Assembly (NCBI GenBank): GCA_029891345.1 | Contig: CM057000.1 | Coordinates: forward strand, 124,667,838-124,731,837 | Origin: Dryococelus australis | Lineage: Eukaryota > Arthropoda > Insecta > Phasmatodea > Phasmatidae | DNA: 64,000 nt | Reading direction: 5' to 3' | Shown here: piece after piece, positions 1 through 13,572 of the stretch | Numbering within the stretch: the stretch's first letter is position 1 | Layout of the letters: each line of letters starts with the position of its first letter | Notes under the pieces: generated by a model | Database searches by the model: none | Seen by the model: only the letters and a program-made list of their open reading frames with translations | Told to the model about the DNA's origin: nothing | Made by a program: the position numbers and the translations under genes

Positions 1-3000
1 TTTATGTTAGTGCACAATGAATGCATATTTACACCAAGGGTGTATTTGAGTTACATGGTAGCAATAAACAAAGAATAATTGAAAACTAAAAATGAAAACT
101 AATAACACTGTTTGGAAACAATGAAATTGTAAACGAAAATACAGTAAAGTGAAAATATTGTAATAAAAACTTCAGTAACCCAATAGACTATTACAGAAAT
201 AACCATGTTATCAATGTGCCTACATCTTAAAACTGAATTCCTTAAAACAAGGTTGATTAATTTATAACTCCTAGGCTACATGTGACCAAGCAAAAAAAAG
301 TTTAATCTGTGATTCATATATCTTTTTAAATATTATCGAGAAAAAAAAAAAGATCTATAGATCCCAAATGCCAATTTATACAATTAACAACCACAAACAG
401 ATTAAGTTGCAAGTAGGCCACTAGGCTACCAAAAATATATAAAAGGACAGGAATTCTATTACTACACTACGAGTACTAGATTAGAAGTTAACAAATACTG
501 ATCCGTAATCTAACGCTGCAACACATTTATACATTAAGATTTAAATGTTTCATAGAGCAGAGTTTTTTTAACTCATAACTCGAAAATTAACACATTAAAC
601 GACAATTTCAGATGAAGTGGTAGAAGAAAGACTCTGGGATCAATGTACACAATGGGTGTGTGCGGCAGAATCAGGGATAAACTACCTAAAAGGAAATCCC
701 AGTAACAACTAAGACATCAAATTATGTTCCTAGGATGAAAATTACTGATGTGTCTACAGACTTTCAAAAAGGATCAACAAGAACAAAAACTTCGAAAAAC
801 AAGAAGTTTCAAGCCATTTCAGCTGCTTGTGTGTGCACTTTAACAACACACACTTAACAAATAAAATTAAATTATGTAGCATGCCTAACAGCACTGGACA
901 GGAAGTAATTTCTACAGAAATTCTGTTGGTTTGATTTTATAAGTACCCAGTGAGACAGCATATCATAGCAAACGAACTAAAAACTGAACTGCACACATGA
1001 ATTCTGAACATGTTTATGGCATTGATAATAAAATAAGTGTTTTGTCCAATATGTGTAAGAACATTTAAAAGTTGCCACAGGCATAAAAAAACAGTAACAG
1101 ATCTTTTTTTTAAATAATAAACATGGAAACATTCAAGTAAAATGAAGAAAAAATAAATTTCTGGTTGCTTATTCTTATAAAGGGCACAACTGCTTAAGCT
1201 GCTTTCATGCCATTAGCTTGCAATTTACAGAAGGAAACCAGAACTGATGGTAAAAAAAAAAAAAAGAACAAACTGTTAGCTAGTCCCATATACATCTGAA
1301 CATGTACCATACTGCAACCTGCTCTCGAAAAAGCATTTTGCTTCAGTTACCAACAAGAAGAATTACCTATTCAAGGGTTAGGCATAACTACATTAAATAA
1401 AAAATTACAAAGAATGCACAAAAACATAATTCTATTTTTTTCCACTGGCAATAAATATCTGTCACTTCCACTGTCACACAGGACTATCTTCCAGCACTGA
1501 ATCAATTTTTTTTGGAAAAAATCTATTTTTAATTAAAACAATGAATACCGGTGTTAAAAATGTTTAAGATCAACCCTTTAAGAAGAAGTACATAACAGCT
1601 GTATGATGTGTAACTATATCATCACTACTGTACGTCTATTTATTTCCAACTGCCACAACTACAGGTAGATCATTTACATTATTAAATGCATACTAATAAC
1701 TAACAGACTGATTAAATTTGTGTCTTAATTAAAAAAAAGAAGTCCCTGCAATTGCATTATTTGATAATATAGCTGGAGTTGTCTGCTGACGAACAGCCTT
1801 AAGAATCACTTGGCAGCACTATAAATAATTTCACGTTACATATACTGCCAAGCTAAGTGAATGCTTCTTGAACTATACAACTAGTTATCCTAGTACTAGC
1901 TGGATTAGTCTGTACAGCTAACACTGACCCACACACCACTCAGCAGTTCTTCCAAGCCTGCAATAATGTGAGTAGCAAACTTCAAGTTCAACAGAAAAAA
2001 AAACAATTACAACCTGCACAGTGTCATAACTGAAATACGTATTCAGGCTGCAATCCACAAATCCTCTTAATTTTAATACTTGTTATTTTCTCAGTAGAAT
2101 GCTATGCAGTTCACTTGGATGATTATTTTAGGAAATATTCACATGATATTCCATTCTTGCTTACATCAACAATCATCGAACTTTCCATTAGAATGATTAT
2201 GAAATGAAGCTGGGCACAAATATTTTCTGAAAGTCCATTTATTTCACTGTATCCGGCCTGTCGTTCAAGCCAGCACAAATGCTTGTCTAGCACAATATTT
2301 ATTCTCAATGCTATATGCCGATTTTTCTATGGCGATCTTCAGTTAGGTACATTGCTCAGTAACAGTTGACACCTATGTATCAACTGTGATACATAACAAA
2401 CCCAATATTGGTAATACATGCTATGAAACTGCTAACCTGGCCACACTGCTGCCTTTTCATCCAAATGACTGCTCATTTCACAATGTGATATGATCTGATC
2501 AGTGCACTGCAGATACACACACGATATAACTCCATTGTTACAGTGACATCCCAGCTGCCACTCTGCATGCTCTCATATTGGTACACATTCCTACCAATAA
2601 CTCTTTCTTAACAATTACCAGTAATTAAGCTACAAATCGAAATTTCAACTGAATGAAGGTAAAAGGTCCATCTTACAACCTTGAAATCAGATTCATGAAT
2701 TGCTTTCTGAACTAACAGTTCACACGGTTCTTTATTGGCAAGAAAATTCGTTGTGCTTGCAAAAATTTGCAGAAAACTGCATTATGCTTGGCATGCCTAA
2801 TAGAATCAACTGGTTGTGTGTGGCGTTAAACAAGTGCTAACTACTTTGCCGATATTGCAAAGGATGACTAAATTAATTTAACCCTTTTAAAATTAAGGGA
2901 GAAAAATATAGATACACAGTTTTTAATACTAACTACAATATCTCTATTTTACATACTGTACACATACTACATTACACATTCAACCACAAAGGTCAAAATT

Positions 3001-4983
3001 TGACTACTGTCAAAAATATGCAGTAGAATAAATTTTAAAACATTATACAGTATATACACTGTCCTACTTACTACACAGAAACACATCACTAAATAACACT
3101 TTCAATGTTTCAATATGTATTTTCAGATGAAACAGCCTATGTCACAACTACCGTTTTAAAATTTCACATTGTAATATTTTAGCAAGTTATCACCGTGAAA
3201 TAAGTTCCATAAGGAACTTTCTTGTAGAACCAATATACACACTAATATTTAGCTTTTTACACATTACAGTGAACAATATTATTTCTACAATGTCGTACCT
3301 TTTACATTCATAGGCCTTTTCTGGCACACACAGATTTGTTAATACATAACATCACCAGCCACAGGCAACTAACAACTCTAACAATTTCAAGCAATTCTCT
3401 CATTGCAACATAACAAAACTCAGTTTAAAATAATTCAGGAACCAACATCTTTTATTTTAGAAAGCAACTATACAAATACAAAAAGTAACAAAACTACTGG
3501 AATTTAAGAGACAAAAGAAATACAGTAATATCAATTATAAAAATTTTCATATAAACATGTTGCATACCTAAAATCGAAATTAAACAGGTTATTATTGAAC
3601 TAAAAATTAATTTTTAAAAATCATCTTCTTTCAGCAAATATTTCAAACTAAATATTGCGGTCACCTTTAAACATAAGTTTTTGACTGATTTTGTACATTA
3701 CAATTCCAAAAATATTTATGCTTAAAATGCAACAATTGCTATCTGTAGACTTATCTAATGACGACATGAAAGATATTTTTCAAGTACAAAGTGCCAGTGT
3801 TCTTGTATGAAACTTCTGCCATTGAGTTTACCATGACTTTACAGGACAGGTCAAAAATTCTTTCACACCTAAAACATAAAGCATCTATACAGTAGAACCA
3901 GCTGTGTACAAATTTCAACACAACCACCAGATAACAGCTCAAAACGTGAGGTAATTTTGGATATGTTGAGCCTTTGCATCCTACAGCAAAATTCTCTTAA
4001 AAACAAACTACACTCAAGATTTCAAAACAGGAAACCATTCATTGCAGTTGCTGTAGTGGACTGGCAGGCTGTGGCATGAAGCAGTACATTTTCCTCAAAA
4101 AACAAATGAATCAAATTTTGCTTGGACAGCAATTCAGAAACGTTACACAGATACACAGATAAAACTACCAGTTTCTTTGCCTCTCCTGAAGGCTTTCTTT
4201 TGTAGCCAACAATAAGGCTGAAATGGATATTTCCATTGTGGTTTTTCAAGACAGAAAATTTAGATTCAAACATTTCCAAGAATTACAAGTCGTCAACAAA
4301 ATACTATATAGTAAGTTTTTGTAATTAACTACATGTAACAAAATGGTTCTTATTTTTACAGGGTTGTGCAAATGAGACATTTTTTTCTCACTAAATCAAA
4401 ACAGAAAAGATATTATAAACTTTTGTGAATGTGAAATGAAAACAAAAAATAATTTCATAAGAGATCAGTCTTAATATAAGTTTAATGAATTTCATTACAT
4501 TTTATCCAGTTATTCATTACAACAAATTTGTTGCAAAACCAAACCCAAAAAATTGGAGATATGTAATATTTACCACAGGGATTAATGCCTATACTTAAGT
4601 TCCTATTTTATGTACTTACTTTAGATACTTAATAATGAAAACAAACAAAATGAATTACTACTGAAAATTTCCTTTACTGGTGCACTCAATGTACATTCAT
4701 TAAACACCCAAATATTCACTGAAATAGAGACTTTTCATTTCATTACAACTTTTGGCAACCAAATTTCCTACTGAAACAAAAATAAAAGTTGCAATTTTTT
4801 GTTTTCATTTTGGTATACTAAATATTTACACAACCCTAGCTTTTTATTTAAATGTTACAGACACTGACAAACATTGCCAGCTGTAGCATTGGAATGGAAG
4901 TGACAGCAAGTACTTATAGTGCTGCCTTTCTGCACTGACACACACCCTGTGTGTGCACATGCGTGTTCACTTCCAACAAAAAG

Positions 4984-5960
4984 TGCTAGGCGGATACAGA
5001 CTTTTAGTACTCCCAGTACGAGCCGATACTTCCTTGCCGATAAAACCGATATCAGATACCTGTACAATGGACATATGAGTAGTGGACTGAAAGACTTCTA
5101 CTAGCATTAAAAGTATTTTGGGAAGTTGATGAAAATATTTGTTAAAGTAAGTGTCACACAATGTACTATTTGATGCTTTAAGTAGACCTACAAAACATTA
5201 GGAAAATTAATTTCACATCAATTCTTCAAAATCAGAGAGTGAAAGCAGCACTCAAAATATACTTTAGTAATTTATTTCTAAATTTAGGTCATGGCAACTT
5301 ATTCAATTAATGTTTTAAAATTATCAAATAAAATATTAAATCTACAAGATCGAGTATTACGTTTCGCAGTGTAAATTAACTTTTTGCATATTCAGAAAAT
5401 TAAAAATTATTTATGTGTTATAGTTTTTAAATTCAGCATTCCATTATTTAACTGAGAGTAAAATTCAAGCACTGCCAGTTCCCACGTTATGAATGTCAGA
5501 ATCATTACTTTTAAAAGATTTTAAATACTGAAGTGACAAGGTGGTGCTGAAGTGTGATGCCTGCAAAGCTGGAGTTGTAGATGATTATCTCTTACAGGGC
5601 TTGTCACAGCATACCACAGTGTGGTGGGAGGGGCATTTCTCTCTTTATCCCCCTTTCCCCTAGATGATTATCTCATAGCAGGGTAGCATCTCCCTTCTTT
5701 CCTTTCTCTTCCTGGAGTGACAATCTGTCAGTTTAGTACTTAGAATAAGAACGGCAATTGCTGAGATAAAACAGCAGTAGTTGAATCTGTCTTACTGAAA
5801 CATTGCCCCCCTCTGCCCCATCATCCTCTGGTTTAAAGGTCCGACATAAATTAAAATATTGGGTGTCTATATTGGTTAAAAAGAAAATTGGTTCAGACGG
5901 GTTCGGATACTATAACCTTGGCCGATATTTAATATCCGTTATCTGTATCGGCTAGGCTCT
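4984..5960. mobile_element. possible terminal-inverted-repeat DNA transposon (MITE)
   Basis: The left end reads GTGCTAGGCGGATACAGA. The reverse complement of the right end reads GAGCCTAGCCGATACAGA. Both are followed by further GCCGATA and CGATATC-type motifs in inverted arrangement (5017-5060 and 5925-5955). This looks like a non-autonomous DNA transposon of hAT-like style with GCCGATA-rich termini. No coding sequence and no clean target duplication were found, so the exact boundaries are uncertain. Confidence 0.35.
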
Positions 5961-7613
5961 AGATATTAGTGCTCCTTTTATTACAGAGCCAGAAAATTTG
6001 GTTATTTCCTTTTGTAGCTGTCATGTAACCTCAGCTGTCACAGCATGATGCCACTATACGTAGACTGAAAACAGAATAAATTATATTTAATTGAAACGCT
6101 TGTTTAGAAAATTTGGTACTTGTTTAATTGTATCACCACCAGGGTGAAAACAAAACGTGGTTTTCACTGGGATGTGATTAAAAGCATGCAGTGGGTCTAC
6201 GAAAGTGTTAATCCAGCCAATAAAATGCAAAGTTGACAGTGTCACAACTGGATGTTCTTTCTAGCATAAACCACAAAATACTCTGTAAAAGTGCTCCAGG
6301 TCCCCCCCTCCCTCCCTCCCCCCCCCCAAAGCTGGTCACTTAGAGCAACCCAGGTGGTCATGCTCTACAGAAACTCATTATCTTATATGCTTCACAAACA
6401 ACACATCAAAAGGAATCCAAATAAAATACAGTATTTACCTGTGTACAACCCGCAAATTTTTTCCTTTAAATTAACGTCAAAAACAGAGATACAGGAGATT
6501 CACAAGACTTGAGTCGGTTTTGTGCCTGGGAGTAATGGCGTGTCTACAGCTGTATTTATCGGTGTGTGCAGTTCCTTTTACAGATTTAATGTCAAATACA
6601 GTCAATTTTCGATGATACATTCCAATTATTTTGTTTACCGTATTTCCCCTTTGAACATTCACCAAATACTGCACGCATAATTTATTTTTTTTAACACCAA
6701 GTGAATGCAAAACAATGTGGACAATTGACAACTGGTGCTATCAATAGTATTATTTACATCCCGCAACAGTTTTTTCTGTTCTATTGGCTACTTCTTCTTA
6801 TATCTTTACTGCATTCGTAGTTTGGCAACAGTGAGAAAGCATTTTGTATTCCTATTCTTCTTATGCATTTACTGCACTCGTAAAATGGCAGTATTTTGAC
6901 AGGCACAATTATTATAGGAAACTATTGGCTGCGGGTTTGGTTAGAAACGTAAGGGTTCTAAAAAGGTTTCGCGAATAATGATTAGCAAACATTGTTGAGC
7001 ATGGCTTAGCCAACAAAGGAACACTGAACAATTTTTAATATAAATAACATTTAAATTTTGCACGATCCAAAGAATTAAAGTTTTTAATTTAAAGTGAATA
7101 TTTAATCATAAGTTGACTTGAATAAGTTGTTTTTAATGACATCATTTGGCTGTTGGTTTAAACATACATGCATTTTGAGGTTGTGTACGATATTTCTCAA
7201 GTCTGAAATCCAAGTCCTAATCCATTGCTTCCCAGCATGCTTAAATTATTTTTGTTCGTCCATCGAAAAACAAATTTTCAAGAATCCAAAATATTTATAC
7301 TTTAGTCCAACCATATTTTGTTTCAAAAATTTTTTCCCTACCAAGTTATGCTAAAAATTAGGGTGCGAGGCATACGGGGGTGGGGAGTACCTGGCTAAAT
7401 ATAGAAAATTACAGCTACTTCCTTTTGCTGTAAACGCCAAAATTCTGGTCATCTGTTTTAAAGAGCAGAAGAAACTGGTAATTATTTTATTGAATTGCAT
7501 TGCCTAGATTCTATTTAGGTTGGCCAGTAATCAAACTCAATTCAATAACCTTTGAGGAAACACATTTTGCTAAAATTTTAATTTTGCACATATATCAATC
7601 TCTGTTCAAACCG

Positions 7614-7760
7614 CGGGGGTGGGAGGGGGGGGGGGAAAGCGACTACACGCCAGTATGCACCCCTGCTCGCATGGACACACACACAAACAGGCATGCACCC
7701 ACACGCGCATGCATGCATACACGCACTTGCACTTGCTCTCTCTCTCTCTCTCTAAAAACC
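7614..7760. repeat. simple-repeat cluster: G run, CA-rich tract, (TC)n
   Basis: A G-rich stretch at 7614-7635 is followed by CACA/ATGC-rich alternating purine-pyrimidine sequence to about 7730, then by a (CT)n run at 7735-7754. Open frames across it have repetitive His/Thr or Ser/Leu composition and are not genes. Confidence 0.8.
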
Positions 7761-10019
7761 CATATATGAAGATAAGAAATTTTCAGTTAAATGCTATCAA
7801 CAACAGGTTTTTAAAAAGTGTATCATTTATTTGTAAATATATTTTAAAGAAGTGCCAGAACACACTACTGCAAAACTGGTTTCATGTATATAATTCCAGC
7901 GTGGCTTTGCGAAAAACATCCTTGTACTTTAAATACAAGCAAATTAATTTACATAAGCAGTCATGGCAACACATACAAAAAAAAAAAAAGATCAAAGTTT
8001 AGAATTCAGCGACTGCTCATACAACTAAATTACCATTATAACATTCGCTAAAATCTATAACCACTAGATTACTGCTATTTTGTTCTGCTCAAACCTACAA
8101 TGTACAAGTGTTAATTGTACACTAAATATGACATTAAAACACATGAATGGAAAACTAAAATGTTTAACAACCTGGCAGCAGAAGAGCATATCATATAGAA
8201 TAACAAGCACACTTGTAACAAACTACATGTCTACCAGAAATACTAGTGAAGGTATGGTCTGAGATCTAGCTAGCAACCTGCTGTGACAGGGTAATGAAAT
8301 ATGAAATGCCAAGACTGCAAAACAACCATCATAATTGACTACCAGAATTTACATACGTTTATATTAAATCACCCCAAACACCTACTAGTAAAACATGTTA
8401 GGACAAATGCAATACAGAAATTAGGTGCATAAAACAGAAGAAAATATTCACGGTACTTCAAAACATTTGGCAGGAAATTTAACAACATTACGCAAAGTAT
8501 GCTAAAAGCTTGACAACTCATAAATCACTGTACTTACCCATGTACCCCACCAAATATTTCAAACAGCAAAGCATAAAAATCAAGTACGTATGTCTTCCAT
8601 ATAAAGCCTATGAAGAGTATACAACAAATTGTACACATACATGAGAAAAATGTGAGCATAGCATGGAATAAAAACTAAGATTTTGTATTTACTCCAATGA
8701 TAATTGTATTTACAAACATGAGAAACAACATTAATTGCACTGAACATATTTTTATGATAATCTGCTGGTATCTGTCCTTTTTTTTTAAAAACCCCCCTTC
8801 ACTGAAAAACTGCGTACAGAAAATACAATAGTTTGGTACGTACTACTCAAAATGGCCAATCATATTTTTCCTAGAAGGTTAACTGTTAACAGTTTCTGCA
8901 AGGTTAATTCTTTGCATTTTCCTGACAAAAATTGCAAATTAATATCTACAACAATATATTAACACCAAAAAGTCCTTGTTTTATATATGTATATACAGAA
9001 TTAATGAAAATTTTAACATTTTGAGTAATTTATAACTATAACCAAAAATATTTGCTTACGTGCTGAACACTCTTCAGACTTCACAGGGTAACATTTGAGA
9101 AGAAATATTGATCATTATGTTTCAGGCCACTGGTACTAGTTGTTTTTCATTGATGCAATACCCAATACAAAATTGACAACCAACATTTCAATAGCAAAAG
9201 TAATATAAAATGCATTTTTAAATTTTTTTAACTAGCAGTGACAATAATCCCTGGTTAGCAAATAAACATGTACATATACATATAATATGAATGAAACTAC
9301 AATTGCAATAAAATCTAAAGCATAATGGCCTTAATCCTTACAAATTATGAAACACTGAAGGATTTTTCTAAAGTAATTTAACTCTTCCTTTTTTTTTTTT
9401 TTTTTTTACGATTAACAAATTATGAAATTTACTACAAATAAAGAAATCTTCTACATATTCTGCTTTTGAAATGCACAAATCCTGAAATACAAGAAAAGGA
9501 AAGCATATGAAGCTTAAAATGCTTTAAAATAATTTGTTGTCTGTACAGCGGTGCTAGGAAATTTCTCCCTGGCAGACTCTAGTACCACAATAAGATCAAT
9601 GTTCAGCCAAGCTGCGGCAGCAAACAAAAATTGTTCAAAAAGAAATATTTTCAGTACCTATGTTTTGTTTGCTCTTTATTTAGCTTCAGTTCAGTCATAC
9701 TTGTTACAAGAAAAAAAAATTCCGTTTATGAACAGAATACCTTACTTAATAGTAACAGTTAGAACTAAAATTTCAATACTACTGCAGAGCTGCTAGTAAA
9801 ACAGACAGCAAACCACCTTTCAGTTGCAGAATTTTGTTCAATTATTCGTCACAATTACATTATTTGAAATGTTTATGGGTAAAAACAAAGTAAATTTAAA
9901 GGTGAAACAAACAAAGCTTTAAACATTACAATGTCATCTTTATTTTATGACATAACTACAAATTTTATTCGTATTTTTTTTTTTTAATACTGGGTAGTTG
10001 CGCAAAAAATTATGAACCA

Positions 10020-10021
<2 letters not shown>

Positions 10022-10055
<34 letters not shown>
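10022..10055. repeat. poly(T) tract, poly(A) on the sense strand of the gene
   Basis: An uninterrupted run of about 34 T on the plus strand is poly(A) when read in the direction of the minus-strand gene. It lies about 65 bases beyond an AATAAA (minus strand, 10120-10125) and about 0.9 kb beyond the stop codon. Confidence 0.85.
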
Positions 10056-10058
<3 letters not shown>

Positions 10059-10119
10059 TTTGCTCTTTGCACCATCAACAAACTGTACTATCTACCCCAC
10101 AAAATATAAATTCTGAATA

Positions 10120-10125
10120 TTTATT
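10120..10125 (-). terminator. candidate polyadenylation signal AATAAA
   Basis: The plus-strand TTTATT reads AATAAA on the gene's strand, about 0.8 kb past the TGA at 10937-10939. It is a plausible proximal poly(A) signal. AATAAA hexamers are common in such AT-rich sequence, so it is only one candidate. Confidence 0.3.
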
Positions 10126-10936
10126 ATGCCTCAATGAAGTTGGACAACACCAACTGAGGCACACGTGAAGTCAATTAAACACAACTCACATGAAGTCATA
10201 AATTCACTGACAAATAAGACGACTACGTACCTCTGAAAATACCTGCAGTTTGAATCAATAAATTCCAATTTCAGACAATGAAAAATACCTTGCAAAATAT
10301 GACAACAGTTATAGTAATTATAAATCAGCGAATAAGGACTAGTGTCCATTACAATATGCAAACAACTCTTGGATGATTAACAACACGGTGCATTTTCAGT
10401 CACTAGTACTCAAATTAAGTTCAGAAATGATTAAAATGCACTAACTCATCAAGAGCATTCAACAGTAAAATTTATAAGAAATATGACAAGTCAACAAATA
10501 CTGAAAACTTCTTTCAGCCAATTACAGACGTGTACATGATGCTACACAATTGCCAGTACACTTAAACTACCAAACAACAAGTTTGCAAGCCTTTGCTCAT
10601 TATTGCAATAATCCTGTTTAAAATGTTAACAAGACACTCAACATGTACACAAACACGTGAGCAGAGGGGTAAAACATTTCCACACCATACCAACGAGACA
10701 AATACTTTTGGTACAACAATTGAGAGATAGAGTTCAATAATTGACAAGTGCGCATGATAGAAACAGCATTTCACAAAAAAGCTGAACAGAAGTGGAAGTA
10801 GAAAAAAGGTAAGGAATAAAGTAAAGAGACAGGCACTCGACAACATATCGCAACAAGAGAAAATGAGAAGGAAACTGAAGAGCAGCGGCAGAGCAATAAT
10901 AGAGATCTGTACAGGAGGTTGCTACACACAACCACC

Positions 10937-11134
10937 TCATAACATGGCCCCGCTACTGACGAAGTTGTTGCAGAGCGGCTGTGAATACTGCAAGGACTTT
11001 GGCACCTTGACTCCGCCTTTCCACATGCCACGCATGCCATATCCACCACGTCCTCTCTTCCTGTAGGGGGCAGGCCGTTGCTTGCTCCTCCCGCCGTTCA
11101 TTGTCCGCTCTTTGTGCTTGCGTGACGTCAGGTG
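10937..11134 (-). CDS. terminal coding exon of a ZNF385-like C2H2 zinc-finger protein
   Basis: This 198-base exon encodes 65 residues and a TGA (10937-10939). It starts directly after an acceptor AG at 11135-11136, in phase 0. Its first residues, HLTSRKHKER, supply the His-x5-His half of a zinc finger whose Cys pair is in the exon at 44329-44495. The completed finger is C-x2-C-x12-H-x5-H, the spacing of U1-like/JAZ fingers that bind structured RNA or DNA. A basic, RGG-like tail follows, with the stretch YRKRGRGGYGMRG; such tails commonly aid RNA binding or nuclear location. From memory, human ZNF385B has a very similar NSEIQL...QH..SR.HK.R finger, so this family is the best guess. The exon is GC-richer than its surroundings. 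Exact orthology is inferred, not searched. Confidence 0.8.
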   Translation of the reverse strand, partial: HLTSRKHKERTMNGGRSKQRPAPYRKRGRGGYGMRGMWKGGVKVPKSLQYSQPLCNNFVSSGAML

Positions 11135-13572
11135 CTGGCCACAAACAACCCACAAGTCTCTGCACAACCACTCCTCCACATATATGGCTGACATTTCGAA
11201 ACTACTAAAATTAACTATGACAAAAAAAAAAAAAAAAAATAGTATTTTGATCATTATTTACTGAACATGTCTGAAGGAATGAACTTCCATTTGATCTGTT
11301 AAACACAATGTATTTTATAATGCTAAGTATGAGGCTATTGTAAAGAAAAGCATGTAAATAAAATTTTAAAACAGTATTAAATCAAGATAACACAGAAATC
11401 AGAATATCAGCACATAACTTGTGAAGAGACATAGATGAAAATATGGTGTAAGCATGATTCACATCTACAGACTGAAGGGTTTCACATAACGAATAGAATA
11501 TTTTGCAACAGCCATACAGAAATATGTGACGTGAGCCGCCCTCTAACCACGGCGGGTTACAGGGTACTCAATACTACCTCACTCCACGTATTTAACCCTA
11601 AACCTCCTAAACAAAACCTGGGAATAGACAGCAAACTCAACTACAAAAAATAGTTGTTGGATATCTGTAATAAACGCTGCGCAGTGTCCATACTCATGTG
11701 ATCAGCCAAAAATCTTTCACCAATGTATGTGACAACATATAGATGAGTAGGGTTTTGCTTTGTAAGTCAATAGCGTTCACAGTCTATTTAAGTTTGAATG
11801 TAAGGTTATTTTATTTACTATTTAATACACTAGGATAGTTTTCATTGCACTTCACACCCTGTAAATTTCATGCCAAAAATAATACAAGCTAAACTTGCGA
11901 CCAAAATGGTAACCAAACTATGATTAAAAGTTAACCACATTTACATCTCTGATGTTACACACTTTGCAATGCTAAAATTCCATTTAAAATATTCTGGGCA
12001 CACAATACATTTAACATTTTCAGTTTGCAATGCCAGACGGCCATGAAAATTGTGCGCTACGTGTTGAATTAAAAAGTTTAAAACACTTCCGAAGATTTCC
12101 AGCAGAATTAAACTGCCCTGACAACTACGGGTAAACAAACTCCAATGCCGCTCGTACCTGGTAATTTACTGGTAAGAAACAGCAGCATTCAAAGGGCACC
12201 TTATAGCCCCAATGAAACTCGTCATTCCTCCTGTTGCGTTACAGGCAGGCATCAGTGCCTGCACAATAATGTATGCTCGGCTGAGAAACGAGCAGCTGGT
12301 TTAGTCCAGCAGCGATCCAAAACACAGCGGCGATCCAAAACACATCACCGCACATATCACCTCTTCTACACGTCCCCCACGTAAATATAAGCGTGGAAAA
12401 CTTCACAGTAAGGCTGGATCACGAGTCTACCAATTGCTCGCATAATATGCAGTCTCATGTCAAGTTACGCAAGGATAATTTAAACATTGCACAATAAACA
12501 ACGGCATTAGTGGCCATTAAAACTAAATTCGCTATATGACATGTTATCAAACGTGCAGCCTTATACCAATACAATCTCTAGTCACACGCCACATTTTACC
12601 AGCCAAGCCTGTCATCACGCCAGCAGCGTGCACTACAGCTACTAATAGCACGTCTGGCAACAGAAGACTGGTTGGCCACACACACAAAGCGCTCACGTGA
12701 CTTCCCCAACTAGTGTGTTCAGCCAGCGTCACGTGATACAGACCCACTCACAATGCACCCAGTGGCCACCACCTTTAACAGTATATGCGCTGCGACTGTG
12801 ATACATTACAACACAAACATAAGTTTAAATAACAAAAGTACAATATATTACAGAACGTGATAACAAGATTATAAAGATATTACATGTTGAAATATAATTA
12901 CGATTATATTGGCCGTCTAATTAAAAATACATTTTATATATGGTAAAACATAACACACTATCAAGTTACCAAATAGTACCAACCCTGGCAAAAAAAAAAA
13001 CACTATTAACAAAAAAAATCCCTGAGACGAATTGATTCGTTTCAGACGAAATGTCAGATTTGGATAGCAAAAATAAGACCGGAGGCAGCACCTTCCATAA
13101 GAACTCCAGACTGAAATACAACTAGAAAAACTGCAATGAACTTCATGGGACCTTATGCAAGTTCTGCAAGGAGGAACCAATATACAGTAAAACCCGCATT
13201 AATGAATATTCCATACCACAAATAATTAATTTGGTCCTACCAAATGCTTGTGAAACCATATACTTTTCAACTCTACCTACCAAAATTTGATGTTTGAAAC
13301 TGCAAAACTCAGTTTATAAAGAGGTTGTTATTATAATGAAGTTTTCCTGTATCTTCGTAAGTGACACATAAAATGTGCCTGCGCATTACATTCCCTTTAG
13401 TCTTGAAATACACTTCACCTCCCAAAAACTTAAAGTAAACAACACATTTAAGAGAACTACATGTATTTGTTCACAAGTACTGAACCATTACTTCCAAACA
13501 AGTCTTTCTACTATAGTCCATTGACGGTTTCTTCGGATGTTTTGAAACAAACTTTGAAAAATCACCCTAGGA
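11135..13572. other. intronic AT-rich sequence, no gene seen
   Basis: There is a 17-base A run at 11221-11237 and an isolated end resembling a mariner/pogo terminus (CAGTAAAACCCGCATT, about 13186). A GC-richer patch at 12145-12780 holds only short, unremarkable frames. I see no exon or recognisable element. Confidence 0.5.

Larger units (their letters stand above)
1..10936. other. AT-rich non-coding region, probable long 3' UTR and flank of the zinc-finger gene
   Basis: No open frame here looks like a protein. In sampled lines the plus strand has an excess of A and C: 3361-3420 contains A26 C16 G4 T14, and 2941-3000 contains A23 C15 G3 T19. The sense strand of the minus-strand gene is therefore T- and G-rich, as expected of transcribed UTR or intron. 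The region starts directly after the TGA of the terminal exon. How much of it is transcribed cannot be fixed from sequence. Recognisable inclusions are a possible terminal-inverted-repeat element near 4984-5960, a G/CA/TC simple-repeat cluster near 7614-7760, and long T runs at 9388-9407 and 10022-10055. The segment between about 5500 and 7800 shows a weaker base skew. Confidence 0.6.

Noticed and set aside
7500-8002. Open frames over the CA/TC repeats
   Set aside because: Composition comes entirely from simple sequence; no start context or homology.
10771-11049. Other overlapping frames around the terminal exon (68-94 residues)
   Set aside because: Shadows of the real exon; only the frame with HLTSRKHKER completes a zinc finger and fits the splice phase.
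12145-12780. GC-richer patch considered as a promoter or first exon
   Set aside because: It lies inside the intron of the assembled gene, and no frame with splice signals or homology was found.
13186-13205. Possible mariner/pogo left end CAGTAAAACCCGCATT
   Set aside because: No partner inverted repeat was seen downstream.
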